A stretch of DNA of 18,119 bases, from positions 1 to 18,119 of the forward strand of contig URGV01000042.1 in assembly GCA_900547455.1 (NCBI GenBank), read 5' to 3'. This DNA comes from an uncultured Oscillospiraceae bacterium. Its GTDB lineage: Bacteria; Bacillota; Clostridia; Oscillospirales; Ruminococcaceae. Made by a program: the position numbers and the translations under genes. The notes below the pieces were generated by a model. That model saw only the letters and a program-made list of their open reading frames with translations, searched no databases and had not been told where the DNA came from. Shown piece after piece: positions 8,737 through 17,100 of the stretch. Each line of letters begins with the position of its first letter. Positions within the stretch are counted from its first letter, which is position 1.

Positions 8737-9756
8737 ATGAAAAAACGCCTGTTGAGCCGGGCTGCCGCCCTTTTGACCGCCTCGCTGCTGGCCCTGCAGC
8801 TGGCCGGATGCGGCGCTTCCAGTGGAGGCAGCGCCGAAAACGCCACCGCCCAGACCACCGCTTCCTACGATCAGGCCGCCGTTGAGGAGAGCGGCGTGAT
8901 GGGGATTGCCGCCGAAGCGCCCACCGCCGACAGCGCCGCGAAGGTAAACTACGACACCGGCGGCACCCTGACCGATACCCTCAACCAGACCACCATGCCG
9001 GAGGATCTGGACCTCAAGCTGATCTGGCGGGCCAGCGTCTCGATGGAGACACTGGAATTTGATGAGAGCGTCCAGCAGATCACCGACCTTGTCAGCGAGA
9101 TGGGCGGCTTTGTGGAGAGTTCCTCCTCCTCGGGCGGCTCGGACGCCAGTGGAAACTACAGCAGCAAATACGCCTACCTGACCATCCGCGTGCCCTCCGA
9201 CAAGCTGACCGGCTTCATGGGCAGCCTCAACGACTGCGGCACCATCACCAGTCAGAACCTCTCCAGCGAAAATATCTCGCTGGAATACGCCGACACCGAG
9301 GCGCGCAGGGAGGCGCTGCAGACCGAATATGACCGGCTGCTTGATCTGATGGCCCAGGCGGAGGATGTGGATGCCGTCATCGCCATCGAGGCGCGGCTGT
9401 CCGAAGTGCGGCTGCAGCTGGACTCGCTCTCCTCCCAGCTGCGCACCTACGACAACCTGGTGGACTACTCCACCGTCAACATCGACCTGTATGAGGTGCG
9501 CAACATCAGCGGCGCTGCCGCCACCACCCTCACCGAGCGCATCCGCAACGGCTTCTCCAACACCCTGTTCAACATCCAGGTGTTCTTCGAGGACCTGCTG
9601 GTCTTTGTGATCGTCAACATCCCGGTCTTTGTCATCCTGGCGGTGGTCATCGTGGCCGTTGTGCTGATTGTGCGCAAGGTGAGAAGGAGAAAGCAGAAGC
9701 GCAGCAACCAAACTCCGCCCGCCGCACCGTCCCCCGATGAGAACAGCAAAGAGTAG
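8737..9756 (+). CDS. DUF4349 lipoprotein with C-terminal membrane anchor
   Basis: The 339-residue product begins with a lipoprotein signal: a basic MKKR start, a hydrophobic stretch and the lipobox LAGC with lipidation cysteine C25. A low-complexity Ser/Ala/Thr linker (26-90) follows. The conserved part (about 92-260) matches the DUF4349 pattern: LIWRASVSMET, then a strand-rich segment with TIRVPSDKL, then a long helical region (about 186-235). A transmembrane helix at about 286-313 is followed by a strongly basic tail (RKVRRRKQKR) predicted to lie in the cytoplasm. The protein would be tethered to the membrane at both ends. The start was chosen from the signal peptide and from AAAGGAGA just upstream. 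The function of the family is not established. It has its own terminator but lies directly before the MscS gene on the same strand. Confidence 0.9.
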   Translation: MKKRLLSRAAALLTASLLALQLAGCGASSGGSAENATAQTTASYDQAAVEESGVMGIAAEAPTADSAAKVNYDTGGTLTDTLNQTTMPEDLDLKLIWRASVSMETLEFDESVQQITDLVSEMGGFVESSSSSGGSDASGNYSSKYAYLTIRVPSDKLTGFMGSLNDCGTITSQNLSSENISLEYADTEARREALQTEYDRLLDLMAQAEDVDAVIAIEARLSEVRLQLDSLSSQLRTYDNLVDYSTVNIDLYEVRNISGAAATTLTERIRNGFSNTLFNIQVFFEDLLVFVIVNIPVFVILAVVIVAVVLIVRKVRRRKQKRSNQTPPAAPSPDENSKE

Positions 9757-9785
9757 GCCCCTTCGTTTTCACAGTAAGGACAAGA

Positions 9786-9820
9786 CAGGGGAACCGGCAA
9801 CACCGGTTCCCCTGCTTTTT
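9786..9820 (+). terminator. Intrinsic terminator of the DUF4349 gene
   Basis: CAGGGGAACCGG (9786-9797) pairs perfectly with CCGGTTCCCCTG (9803-9814) around CAACA, followed by CTTTTTGCTTTTG. This is a 12-bp GC-rich stem with a T-rich tail 30 bp past the stop codon, and it separates the gene from the downstream channel gene. Confidence 0.88.
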
Positions 9821-9849
9821 GCTTTTGTCAAATTTTATCGGGATTTGAT

Positions 9850-9878
9850 TTGCAATCTGCTGCAAAACATGGTAAACT
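9850..9878 (+). promoter_or_regulatory. Promoter of the MscS-family gene
   Basis: TTGCAA (9850-9855) and TAAACT (9873-9878) are spaced by 17 bp, and TGG directly before the -10 box forms an extended -10. Transcription would begin near 9885, about 40 bases before the proposed start codon. It lies after the preceding terminator, which supports separate expression. Confidence 0.6.
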
Positions 9879-9923
9879 GTTAAAATAAACCGGCGCTGAC
9901 TGCCGGGTAAGAGAGAAACTGTC

Positions 9924-11027
9924 GTGAAAGGATGTGTTCGTTTCGTGTTCACCCTGATCTCGGATGTCATTGCCGACAACCTGTTTTTGTTCCGCGTGCT
10001 GGGTTCAATCCTCATCTTTGTTTTGTTCTGGGCCTTCAAAGGCACCATCACCAAGACGGTGGTCAAGCTGCTGACCAAGCTGCTCAACCGCAGCCGTCAG
10101 ATCGCCGACCAGTCCACCCTGCGCTTTGTGCTCGGTCCTCTTAAACATTTTCTGGCCATCAGCGGCCTTTACCTTGCGCTGATGAACCTACATCCCGGTG
10201 CGGGCTGGTCGGATTTCTTTTTAAAGGTCTACCGCATCGCGGTGATCGTTCTGATCTCCATCGTGCTGCTGCGCCTGTGCGACTGCGCCTCGGACAACCT
10301 GTTCCAGCCGTTTGGCAAGCAGGAGGAGCTGGAAAACCGCCTGAACAAGACGCTGATGACCCTGCTGAAAAAGGCTGCCAAGGTGCTGATTCTGATTATC
10401 GCGGGCATCGCGGTGCTCAGCGAGACGGGCATCAACGTCGCCACCCTCATCACCGGCATCGGGCTTGGCGGCTTGACCATCGCGCTGGCGGCGCAGGACA
10501 CCGCTCAGAACCTGTTCGGCGGGCTGGTCATCCTGCTGGATAAGCCCTTCCAGGTGGACGACTGGATCTCCACCCCGGACATCGAGGGCGTGGTGGAGGA
10601 CATCACCTTCCGCTCCACCCGGGTGCGCACCTTCCCGAACGCGCTGGTTGTGGTGCCAAATTCCACCTTGGTCTCCTCCCCCATCACCAACTGGTCGCGG
10701 ATGAACAAGCGCCGCGCCAGTTTCACTGTCGGGCTGACCTACAACACCACCGAGGCGCAGCTGCATCGCTGCATCTCGCGCATCACCGAGATGATTAACC
10801 AGAACCCCGAGGTGCTTGCAGACGACACGGTAGTGGCCTTCAACAGCTTCCAGGACAGCAGCCTCGAAATTTCGGTGCTTTTCTACACCAGGGCGACCTC
10901 CTTCTCCGCCTTCCAGAAAATCAAGGAGCAGGTCAACTACGGCATTATGAAGATTGTCGAGGAGGAAGGCGCTTCCTTCGCCTTCCCCACCCAGACGGTC
11001 CACCTGCAAAGGGAAGAGCAGAAGTAA
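9924..11027 (+). CDS. MscS-family small-conductance mechanosensitive ion channel
   Basis: This 367-residue membrane protein is predicted to release solutes on hypo-osmotic shock. Three hydrophobic segments (about 20-38, 66-90 and 102-120) precede the pore-lining helix (about 155-205), whose Gly/Ala-rich GIGLGGLTIALAAQDTAQNL and following FGG are the family hallmark. The beta domain comes next, with RTFPNALVVVPNSTL and ITNWSR, then an alpha/beta C-terminal domain ending near residue 360. The length fits the YbdG/YnaI-like size range more than the 286-residue E. coli MscS. The start is uncertain: GTG at 9924 has a weak ribosome binding site, while GTG at 9945 has AAAGGA 12 bases upstream. The gene may work alongside the preceding envelope lipoprotein, but that is only adjacency. 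Confidence 0.93.
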   Translation: MKGCVRFVFTLISDVIADNLFLFRVLGSILIFVLFWAFKGTITKTVVKLLTKLLNRSRQIADQSTLRFVLGPLKHFLAISGLYLALMNLHPGAGWSDFFLKVYRIAVIVLISIVLLRLCDCASDNLFQPFGKQEELENRLNKTLMTLLKKAAKVLILIIAGIAVLSETGINVATLITGIGLGGLTIALAAQDTAQNLFGGLVILLDKPFQVDDWISTPDIEGVVEDITFRSTRVRTFPNALVVVPNSTLVSSPITNWSRMNKRRASFTVGLTYNTTEAQLHRCISRITEMINQNPEVLADDTVVAFNSFQDSSLEISVLFYTRATSFSAFQKIKEQVNYGIMKIVEEEGASFAFPTQTVHLQREEQK

Positions 11028-11046
11028 ATCCCCGAAAAAGCCAACA

Positions 11047-11077
11047 AAAAAGGAGCCTTTTTTCAAGGCTCCTTTTT
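11047..11077 (+). terminator. Intrinsic terminator of the MscS-family gene
   Basis: AAAAAGGAGCCTT (11047-11059) pairs with AAGGCTCCTTTTT (11065-11077) around TTTTC. The T run forms the 3' part of the stem and continues as CTTTTC. The A run on the other side means it could also act on transcription coming from the right. Confidence 0.85.
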
Positions 11078-11092
11078 CTTTTCGCTTCTTTT

Positions 11093-11170
11093 GTAAAGGC
11101 AGTTGGGAAGGAGAAAGAAAACGTCTTTCCTCTTTCTTTTTCCCTTTTGTAAAGGCAGTCGGAAAGGAGG
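11093..11170. repeat. Short direct repeat, 56-bp period
   Basis: TTTTGTAAAGGCAGT occurs at about 11090 and again at about 11146, each followed by a similar GG(G)AA(A)GGAG purine run. The copies lie in the convergent gap between the MscS gene and the transferase gene, upstream of the larger 89-bp repeat. Function unknown; it looks like decayed or slipped intergenic DNA. Confidence 0.5.
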
Positions 11171-11202
11171 AAGAAAGCATGTTCCCTCCCTCCTCTTTCT
11201 GC

Positions 11203-11416
11203 CGTTCCGAGACATGAACTTTTCTTTTGGCCCCACCTTTTCTTTTTAGTAAAGAAAAGGTGGGTTTTCTTTTTAGCAAAGACAAAGCTGGAGGGTAAAA
11301 AAGAATTTCCCTTCCAGCTTTTTCTATCGTTCCGGGCTATGATCTTTTCTTTTGGTCCTACCTTTTCTTTCTAGTAAAGAAAAGGTAGGTTTTCTTTTTA
11401 GCAAAGAAAAGGTTGG
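11203..11416. repeat. Duplicated 89-bp hairpin unit with 125-bp period
   Basis: Copies at 11203-11291 and 11328-11416 align without gaps with about 11 differences. Each holds a 14-bp perfect hairpin, CCCACCTTTTCTTT/AAAGAAAAGGTGGG (11232-11264) and CCTACCTTTTCTTT/AAAGAAAAGGTAGG (11357-11389), followed on the plus strand by TTTTCTTTTTAG. One stem pair is C-G in copy 1 and T-A in copy 2, so the change is compensatory. The spacer carries another hairpin (AAAGCTGGA/TCCAGCTTT, about 11284-11321) followed by a T run. The second copy ends exactly next to the stop codon of the transferase gene. Together with the terminator at 11047-11077 these fill the 389-bp gap 11028-11416, which contains no gene. 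Confidence 0.8.
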
Positions 11417-12466
11417 TTAGTGGTGCTGAGCCTTGGCTCGCAGCCGCTGCAGCATCGGCTCCAGCTTGGCAAAGCCGAGGTAGAGCAGCGGGTTGTAGAC
11501 CTTGTCAAATTCCCCGATGAACTCGGTCGCGCCCTCGCGGCGGCAGAAGCCCTCCTTGAACTTGTACAGACCGTTGGATTTGTCCAGGATGAACACGCCG
11601 CCAAAGTCGTAAATCTCTGAGCCGTTCTCATAAGCCCAGCGGATCATCTCTGCCTGCATGGCATAGTTTGGCATCAGGTTGCGCTTGTTGTTCGAGCTGG
11701 CGCCGTAGATATACCAGGTCTTGTTGCCGTAGTGGATGCAGATGGCGCCGGAGAGGGCCTCCCCTTCGTGCTCGGCAATGTAGACGCGCAGCAGGTCGCT
11801 GCTGTCGTAGGCCTGCAGCATCCGCTTAAAGTAGTCGTACGGGCGGTGGCCGATCTTGTCGCGCACCGCGGTGATCTCGTACAGCTCATAGAACTTGCGC
11901 AGGTCCTCCTCGCTGCGCGACCAGTGGACGGTGACGCCCTTGCGCGCCGAGAGGCGGATGTTGTACCGGGTCTTTTCGCTGAAGTGCGGCATCAGCTCGT
12001 CGAAGGAAGGCTCGTCGAGCTTTAAAATCATGTTGTAGCGCGGCTGGATCAGGTCGTACTTGTCACAGCCGTCGTTGCGCACCCGGATTCCCAGCTTGCG
12101 GTACTGCTCCTCCAGCTCGGGCATGCGCGGCAGCTCCGGGTCAAAGCGCAGCAGGAAGGCACGGTACTTTTTGGCCAGCGGCTTTGCCTCGTCCAGCAGG
12201 CGCTGCACCAGGGCGGTGTCGTGCAGGTCGCAGATCGGCGCGCGGGGCGCGTACATCAGCGAAAAGCCCGCGAATACCCGCCGGATAATCAGCGACATCG
12301 CCGCGATGATCTGCCCGTTCTCCTCCAGATAAACCTGCTCGCCAATCCAGCCCTCCTTGACCTTTTCCCAGGCCAGGTCCTGGGTGGCGTTGGCGTAGGG
12401 GGAGGTGCGGACAAAGGTTTGATATTCCTCGACCTTCTTCAGATCGTTGTGATTTAAAATCGGCAT
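11417..12466 (-). CDS. FemAB/FemX-family peptidyltransferase (peptidoglycan interpeptide bridge)
   Basis: The 349-residue product belongs to the aminoacyl-tRNA-dependent FemAB (GNAT-like) transferases, which add amino acids to the side chain of the third stem-peptide residue on a peptidoglycan precursor. Landmarks are YAPRAPICD (about 72-80), the strand-helix segment with KTRYNIRLSARKGV, the stretch GNKTWYIYGASSNNKRNLMPNYAMQAEMIRWA and YDFGGVF near the C-terminus. The length is that of monomeric FemX (about 335-350) without the antiparallel coiled-coil arm of staphylococcal FemA, so it may add the first bridge residue. It lies 22 bp downstream of murE in the same operon, with GGGGTG before the ATG. 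The amino acid added cannot be deduced from sequence. Confidence 0.9.
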   Translation of the reverse strand: MPILNHNDLKKVEEYQTFVRTSPYANATQDLAWEKVKEGWIGEQVYLEENGQIIAAMSLIIRRVFAGFSLMYAPRAPICDLHDTALVQRLLDEAKPLAKKYRAFLLRFDPELPRMPELEEQYRKLGIRVRNDGCDKYDLIQPRYNMILKLDEPSFDELMPHFSEKTRYNIRLSARKGVTVHWSRSEEDLRKFYELYEITAVRDKIGHRPYDYFKRMLQAYDSSDLLRVYIAEHEGEALSGAICIHYGNKTWYIYGASSNNKRNLMPNYAMQAEMIRWAYENGSEIYDFGGVFILDKSNGLYKFKEGFCRREGATEFIGEFDKVYNPLLYLGFAKLEPMLQRLRAKAQHH

Positions 12467-12488
12467 CGTTTGTTCACCCCTGTTTTGA

Positions 12489-14003
12489 TTATAGCGAAAG
12501 CAGCCGTTTGGCTATCGCAAGGTCGGATTCATAATATACATATTCTCCCCGCACCTTCTGATATACCTCTTCCCCCTTGGCTGCCAGGACAATGACGTCT
12601 CCGGGACGGGCGGTGGTGATCGCCTTTTCCACCGCCTGCGCCCGGTCCTCGATGATCTCATAGGGGGTGTTGTACGGCTTGAGGTAGGAAGCAATCTCCT
12701 GACAGATCTCGCGCACATCCTCAAACTGCGGGTCCTCGGCGGTCAGGTACATGTAGTCGGCGTTCTGTCCCGAGAGGGTGCCGATGTCCCGGCGGCGCAG
12801 ATAGGCCTTGCCGCCCGGGCAGCCGACCACCACCACAATCCGGCGGCCGGAATAGTCCAGCTTTAACGATTCGTACAGCTTCTGAAAGCTGAGGTAGTTG
12901 TGGGCGTAGTCGACCAGCACGGTGACGCCGTCCTTTTCCAGCAGGTTCATCCTGCCCTGCACCTGATTGTGGAGCAGGCCCTCGCGGATGGAATCGTCGT
13001 CGATGCCCAAGGCCCTGGCCGAAGCGATGGCCGCCAGCGCGTTTTCCACATTAAAGCGGCCCGCCATGCCGATGCGCCAGCTCTCCTGCCGGCCGTTGTG
13101 CAGGGTGGTGAAGGCAAAGCCCGGCTCTGCCTTTTCGATGTTTGTCAGCGTCCAGTTTTCGTCCCGGCTGTCGCCCTCGCTCTTGCCGAAGGTGATGACC
13201 CGCTGCGCGTGGGCGCGGGCACGCTCCAGCACCCGCTGCGCGTGGTCCATGTCGCGGTTGATGACGGCGATTTTGCAGTGCTCCATCAGCTGCAGCTTGC
13301 AGGAAAAATAGTCCTCAAAGTCGGTGTGCTCCAGCGGGCCGATGTGGTCCTCTCCGATGTTGAGGAACATTCCCAGGTCAAAATCGACCCCATACACCCG
13401 GTCCAGCTTGTACGCCTGGGAGGAAACCTCCATCGTCAAAAAGGGCAGGCCGCTGTCCCGGGTCTGCGCAAAGTACCGCTGCAGGTCCGGGGACTCGGGG
13501 GTTGTCAGGTGCGCCTCGTGCTGCTCGGCGCCGGTGTCCACCTCGACGGTGGAGAGCACCGCGCTTTTTTGGGCGTGCAGCTCCGGGTGGCTGCGGCAGC
13601 AGGCGTCGAGGATATGCTTCATAAAGTAGGTGGTGGTGGTCTTGCCCTTGGTTCCGGTCAGGCCGATCAGCCGGAAGTTTTTGTAGGCTTCTCCATAAAA
13701 GGCGATGGCGACCAGGCTCATCGCCTTGCGGATGTCGCTGACCAGGATGCAGGGAATCTCCGCCGCATATTTCTTGGCGGAGAGGTAGACGCCCGCCCCC
13801 TTTGCCACCGCGTCGAGCAGGTACTGCTCCTTAAAGTTTAAGCCCTTGCAGATAAAAAAGGTGTCCGGCTGCACATCGGCAGAGCTGTAGGAGAGGTGGG
13901 TAAACGGCTTTTGCAGCAGATCCTGCGGGCCGGAATATTCCACCAGCAGCCCATCCTCCTGCAGGAGCTGGAGGGCTTTTTGTATGGTAATCGAATCGTT
14001 CAT
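12489..14003 (-). CDS. murE: UDP-MurNAc-tripeptide synthetase (MurE-type ligase), amino-acid specificity uncertain
   Basis: This 504-residue cytoplasmic Mur ligase adds the third residue to UDP-MurNAc-L-Ala-D-Glu using ATP. The N-terminal UDP-binding domain precedes the P-loop GTKGKTTT (117-124). The central domain has TTPESPDL, EVSSQAYKLDRV, NIGEDHIGPLEHT and the lysine (K236 in FSCKLQL) at the place that is carbamylated in the family. The C-terminal domain has VDYAHNYLSF. Where DAP-adding enzymes carry DNPR, this protein has EDPQ (423-426), so diaminopimelate is not supported; lysine, ornithine or another residue is possible. The start at 14003 follows AAAGGA by 11 bases; a longer in-frame reading to 14069 would cover the promoter. 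It is co-transcribed with the bridge-forming transferase, which normally acts on a side-chain amine at this third residue. Confidence 0.92.
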   Translation of the reverse strand: MNDSITIQKALQLLQEDGLLVEYSGPQDLLQKPFTHLSYSSADVQPDTFFICKGLNFKEQYLLDAVAKGAGVYLSAKKYAAEIPCILVSDIRKAMSLVAIAFYGEAYKNFRLIGLTGTKGKTTTTYFMKHILDACCRSHPELHAQKSAVLSTVEVDTGAEQHEAHLTTPESPDLQRYFAQTRDSGLPFLTMEVSSQAYKLDRVYGVDFDLGMFLNIGEDHIGPLEHTDFEDYFSCKLQLMEHCKIAVINRDMDHAQRVLERARAHAQRVITFGKSEGDSRDENWTLTNIEKAEPGFAFTTLHNGRQESWRIGMAGRFNVENALAAIASARALGIDDDSIREGLLHNQVQGRMNLLEKDGVTVLVDYAHNYLSFQKLYESLKLDYSGRRIVVVVGCPGGKAYLRRRDIGTLSGQNADYMYLTAEDPQFEDVREICQEIASYLKPYNTPYEIIEDRAQAVEKAITTARPGDVIVLAAKGEEVYQKVRGEYVYYESDLAIAKRLLSL

Positions 14004-14048
14004 CTTTGACAAGGTCCTTTCCTGATTTCGTTCCCTATATATTTTATT

Positions 14049-14076
14049 ATTATAACAGATTCCAACCATAAAACAA
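14049..14076 (-). promoter_or_regulatory. Promoter of the murE-femX operon
   Basis: On the minus strand the perfect TATAAT (14054-14049) is preceded by TGT, an extended -10, and by TTGTTT (14076-14071) at a 16-bp spacing. The transcript would start near 14042, about 40 bases before the murE start codon. Confidence 0.75.
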
Positions 14077-14132
14077 GTGAGATTGTATAAAAATTATCAC
14101 GGCATTTTGTGAAGGTGGCCGACAGGAAAAGG

Positions 14133-14157
14133 TGTGGGGGACCAAGAGTCCCCCACA
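14133..14157 (-). terminator. Terminator of the ABC ATPase-permease operon
   Basis: TGTGGGGGAC and GTCCCCCACA form a perfect 10-bp stem with a five-base loop, 7 bp past the permease stop codon. On the minus strand CCTTTTCC follows; the T run is short, so efficiency may be moderate. It sits before the murE promoter and keeps the two operons apart. Confidence 0.7.
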
Positions 14158-14163
14158 GCCTGT

Positions 14164-17100
14164 TTACTCAATCGACTTTAACGATTCCGCCATGTTGATG
14201 TCGTCCAGCTTGCCGAACATCGCCGCGTTGACGATGCAGGCAAAGAGGAAGGTCAGCGCAAAGCTGTACAGGTAGCTGACCGGCTGCACCACCGCCTGGA
14301 AGCAGACCATGTCGATGTTGATCTGCTCCATGACAAACCAGTGCAGCAGCTTGCCCAGCAATAACCCCACGCCGCCGCCGATGGCGGTGAGGAAGAAGTT
14401 TTCCCGGAAAACATAGGAGGCCACCTCCATCGGGTAAAAGCCCAGCACCTTGATGGTGGCAATCTCCCGGATGCGCTCGGTGATGTTGATGTTGGTCAGG
14501 TTGTACAGCACGATGAAGGCCAGCGCGCCCGCGCAGACGATGATGACCAGAACGATGTAGTTCATGCTGCTCATCATGTTGTCGAAGCGGTCGAGGGTAT
14601 CGGCGTTGACCGTGACGCTGCTGACCGCGTCAAAGTTCATCAGCCGCGCCAGCAAGACGTGCTCGTCCGCTACCCCGTCGGTCTTGAGGTAGATCGAGCG
14701 GTAGTCCGGCGCTTCGCGGTTCTGGCTCTCCCAGCTGTCCGCCGAGAGGTAGAGGTAGTTGTAGATGTAATTTTCGCTCAGGCCCACAATCCGCAGCGAC
14801 AGCTCGTTGCCGTCCTCGTCGCTCAAGGAAATGGTGTCGCCCAGCTCATAGCCGTTGCGGCGGGCAAACTCCGCGTTGACCACCGCCTGGCCCTCCTCCG
14901 GGAAGGGGATGCTCTCCCCGTCCTCGGTGTGCAGATCCCAGTAGTCCTCAAAGCGGGAAGCATCCTCCGGCACGATGACGGTCAGGGACTTTGTGCCGCC
15001 GTCCGGCAGCTGCGCGTCCATCGCGCTTTCCGCCGCGCGGGTGTAGCCCAGCGACTCGTCCTGCAGATATTCCTCCACTTCGTCCCACTCGCCGGTGGTG
15101 TATCCCTCCTTGAGCAGCACGCTCATCCCGTAGGTCTGCACGCTGGTGAACTGCTGCCCGGCGATGTTGGCGATCGAATCCTTGACGCCAAAGCCGGTGA
15201 CCAGCAGCGCCGTGCAGCCGCCGATGCCGACAACCATCATGAAGAAGCGCTTTTTATACCGCAGCACGTTGCGGATCGAAACCTTGACCAAAAAGGAGAA
15301 GCGGTTCCACAAAATCGGGATGCGCTCCAGCAGGATGCGCTTGCCGCTCTTGGGGGCCTTGGGACGCATCAGCTCGGCGGGGACGCTGAGCAGCTCGTAC
15401 CGGCAGGTGAAGTAGGTGGAGCCCATCGAGCAGAGCATCGAGGCCAGCAGCGAGATCAGCCCCAGGCTGTAGTCAAACACGAAAACAATGTCCCCCATCG
15501 TGTACATGATGGCGTAGGTGCGCCAGATGACAAACGGGAACAGCAGCGACCCGCCGAAGAATCCAATCAGGCAGCCGATGCCGGCGGCGCTGCCCGAATA
15601 GAACAGATACTTGCCCATGATGGCACCCTCGCTGTAGCCCAGCGCCTTGAGCACGCCGATCTGGGTGCGCTGCTCCTCGACCATGCGGTTCATGGTGGTC
15701 ATGCAGACCAGCGCCGCCACCAGGAAGAAGAAAATTGGGAAGACGTTGGCGATGGCGTCCACAATGGAGGAATCGTTGTCAAAGCTGGCGTAGCCGATGT
15801 TCTCGTCGCGGGTCAGGACGTAGACGTCCGGCTCCTCCAGGTCGTCGATCTCGTCCTGCGCGTCGTCCAGCTCGTCCTGCGCGTCGCTGGTGCTCTGAGA
15901 AAGCTCCTGCATCCCCTGCTCGTACTGAGCCAGGCCGTCGCGGTATCCCCGCTGGGCGGCCTCCAGCTCGGTCTGGGAGGCCTGCAGCTGCTGCTCCTGC
16001 AGCGCCAGCTCCTGGCTCTGCTGCTCGATCTGCGCAAGCCCCGACTCGATCTCGGCAAGGCCCGACTCAATCTGGCTCAGGGAAGCCTGCAGCTGCTGCT
16101 CCTGCTCCACCGACTGGGAATAGTAGGCGGTGCCCGCCGTCTGCGCCTTGGCTGCGGCGACCTCGTTTAGTCCCGACAGCACCTGCTGTTTTTGCAGCAG
16201 CAGCTCGGTCTTCTGGCTCTGCAGGCTCTGGCGCTGGCTTTCCAGCTGGGCCTTGCCGCTTTGCAGCTCGGTCCTGCCGCTTTCCAGCTGCGCATAGCCG
16301 CTGTCGATCTCCACCTTGGCCGAATCGAGCTGGTCCTTGGAGGCAATCAGCTCCAGCTCCCCGCTCTGGGTCTGGGCGGTCAGCTGCTCCTGCCCCTCAA
16401 AGAGGTCGCGCTCCGCCTCGGATTTCAGGCGGCTGTAGCGCTCGTCGGCCTGCTCCTGCGCAAAATCCTCCAGCCACTCCTCCGCTTCGTCGATCTGGTT
16501 GTCGTACCCGTCGGTGTAGATCTGCGCGCCGAAGGTGTTGAGCTTGACATAAATCTCGGTGTCGTAGTCGCAGTCGAAGGCATCGCGCAGCACAAGCATG
16601 AAGCCGTCGATGGTGCCGTTGCCCAGCGAGGTGGTGCCGCGCTCGTAGTTTGCATAGACCGGGGAATTGACCCGGCCGACGATGCGGAAGGTCTTTTGCG
16701 CAAACATCTCGTCGGTGTCGTCGTCGTTGTTGTCCGAGAGGGTCAGGGTTGCGCCGATGCTGTCCTCCCCAAAGGCCAGCGTGTCCACCACACACTCCTG
16801 CGCCGACTGGGGCAGCCTGCCGGAGACCAGCACCGGCTGGTTCTGCTCGTCCAGCAGCTGCATCACCTGCAGCGCGTTTTCGTTGCCGCTCTCGTCCACC
16901 AGCAGCGCGTCGGTGGAAACCGAGCCCTGGGCGTCCAGCACCCCTTCCCGGCGGGAGAGCTGCCGCGCCGCGTCGGTCTCAAAGCCGACGGTGGAAATCA
17001 GCTCGACATCATAAAAACTGGTCTGGTCAAAGTACAGCTGGGCGCTGCTGACCATGACGTCGCGGGTGACCTTCAGTCCCGAAAACAGCCCGACGCCCAG

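Noticed and set aside
11028..11416. CRISPR array or insertion-sequence remnant in the repeat-rich gap
   Set aside because: There are only two copies of each repeat, with unequal spacing between the repeat types, no transposase fragment and no target-site duplication that I can see; hairpin terminators explain most of the sequence.
14004..14069. N-terminal extension of MurE by 22 residues
   Set aside because: It would run across the TATAAT box of the operon promoter and has no ribosome binding site of its own.
14659..16170. Plus-strand reading frame of about 500 codons opposite the FtsX-type permease
   Set aside because: It is an antisense shadow of a high-GC gene: the product is repetitive Gln/Val/Leu/Asp sequence without recognisable motifs, and no ribosome binding site or promoter supports it.
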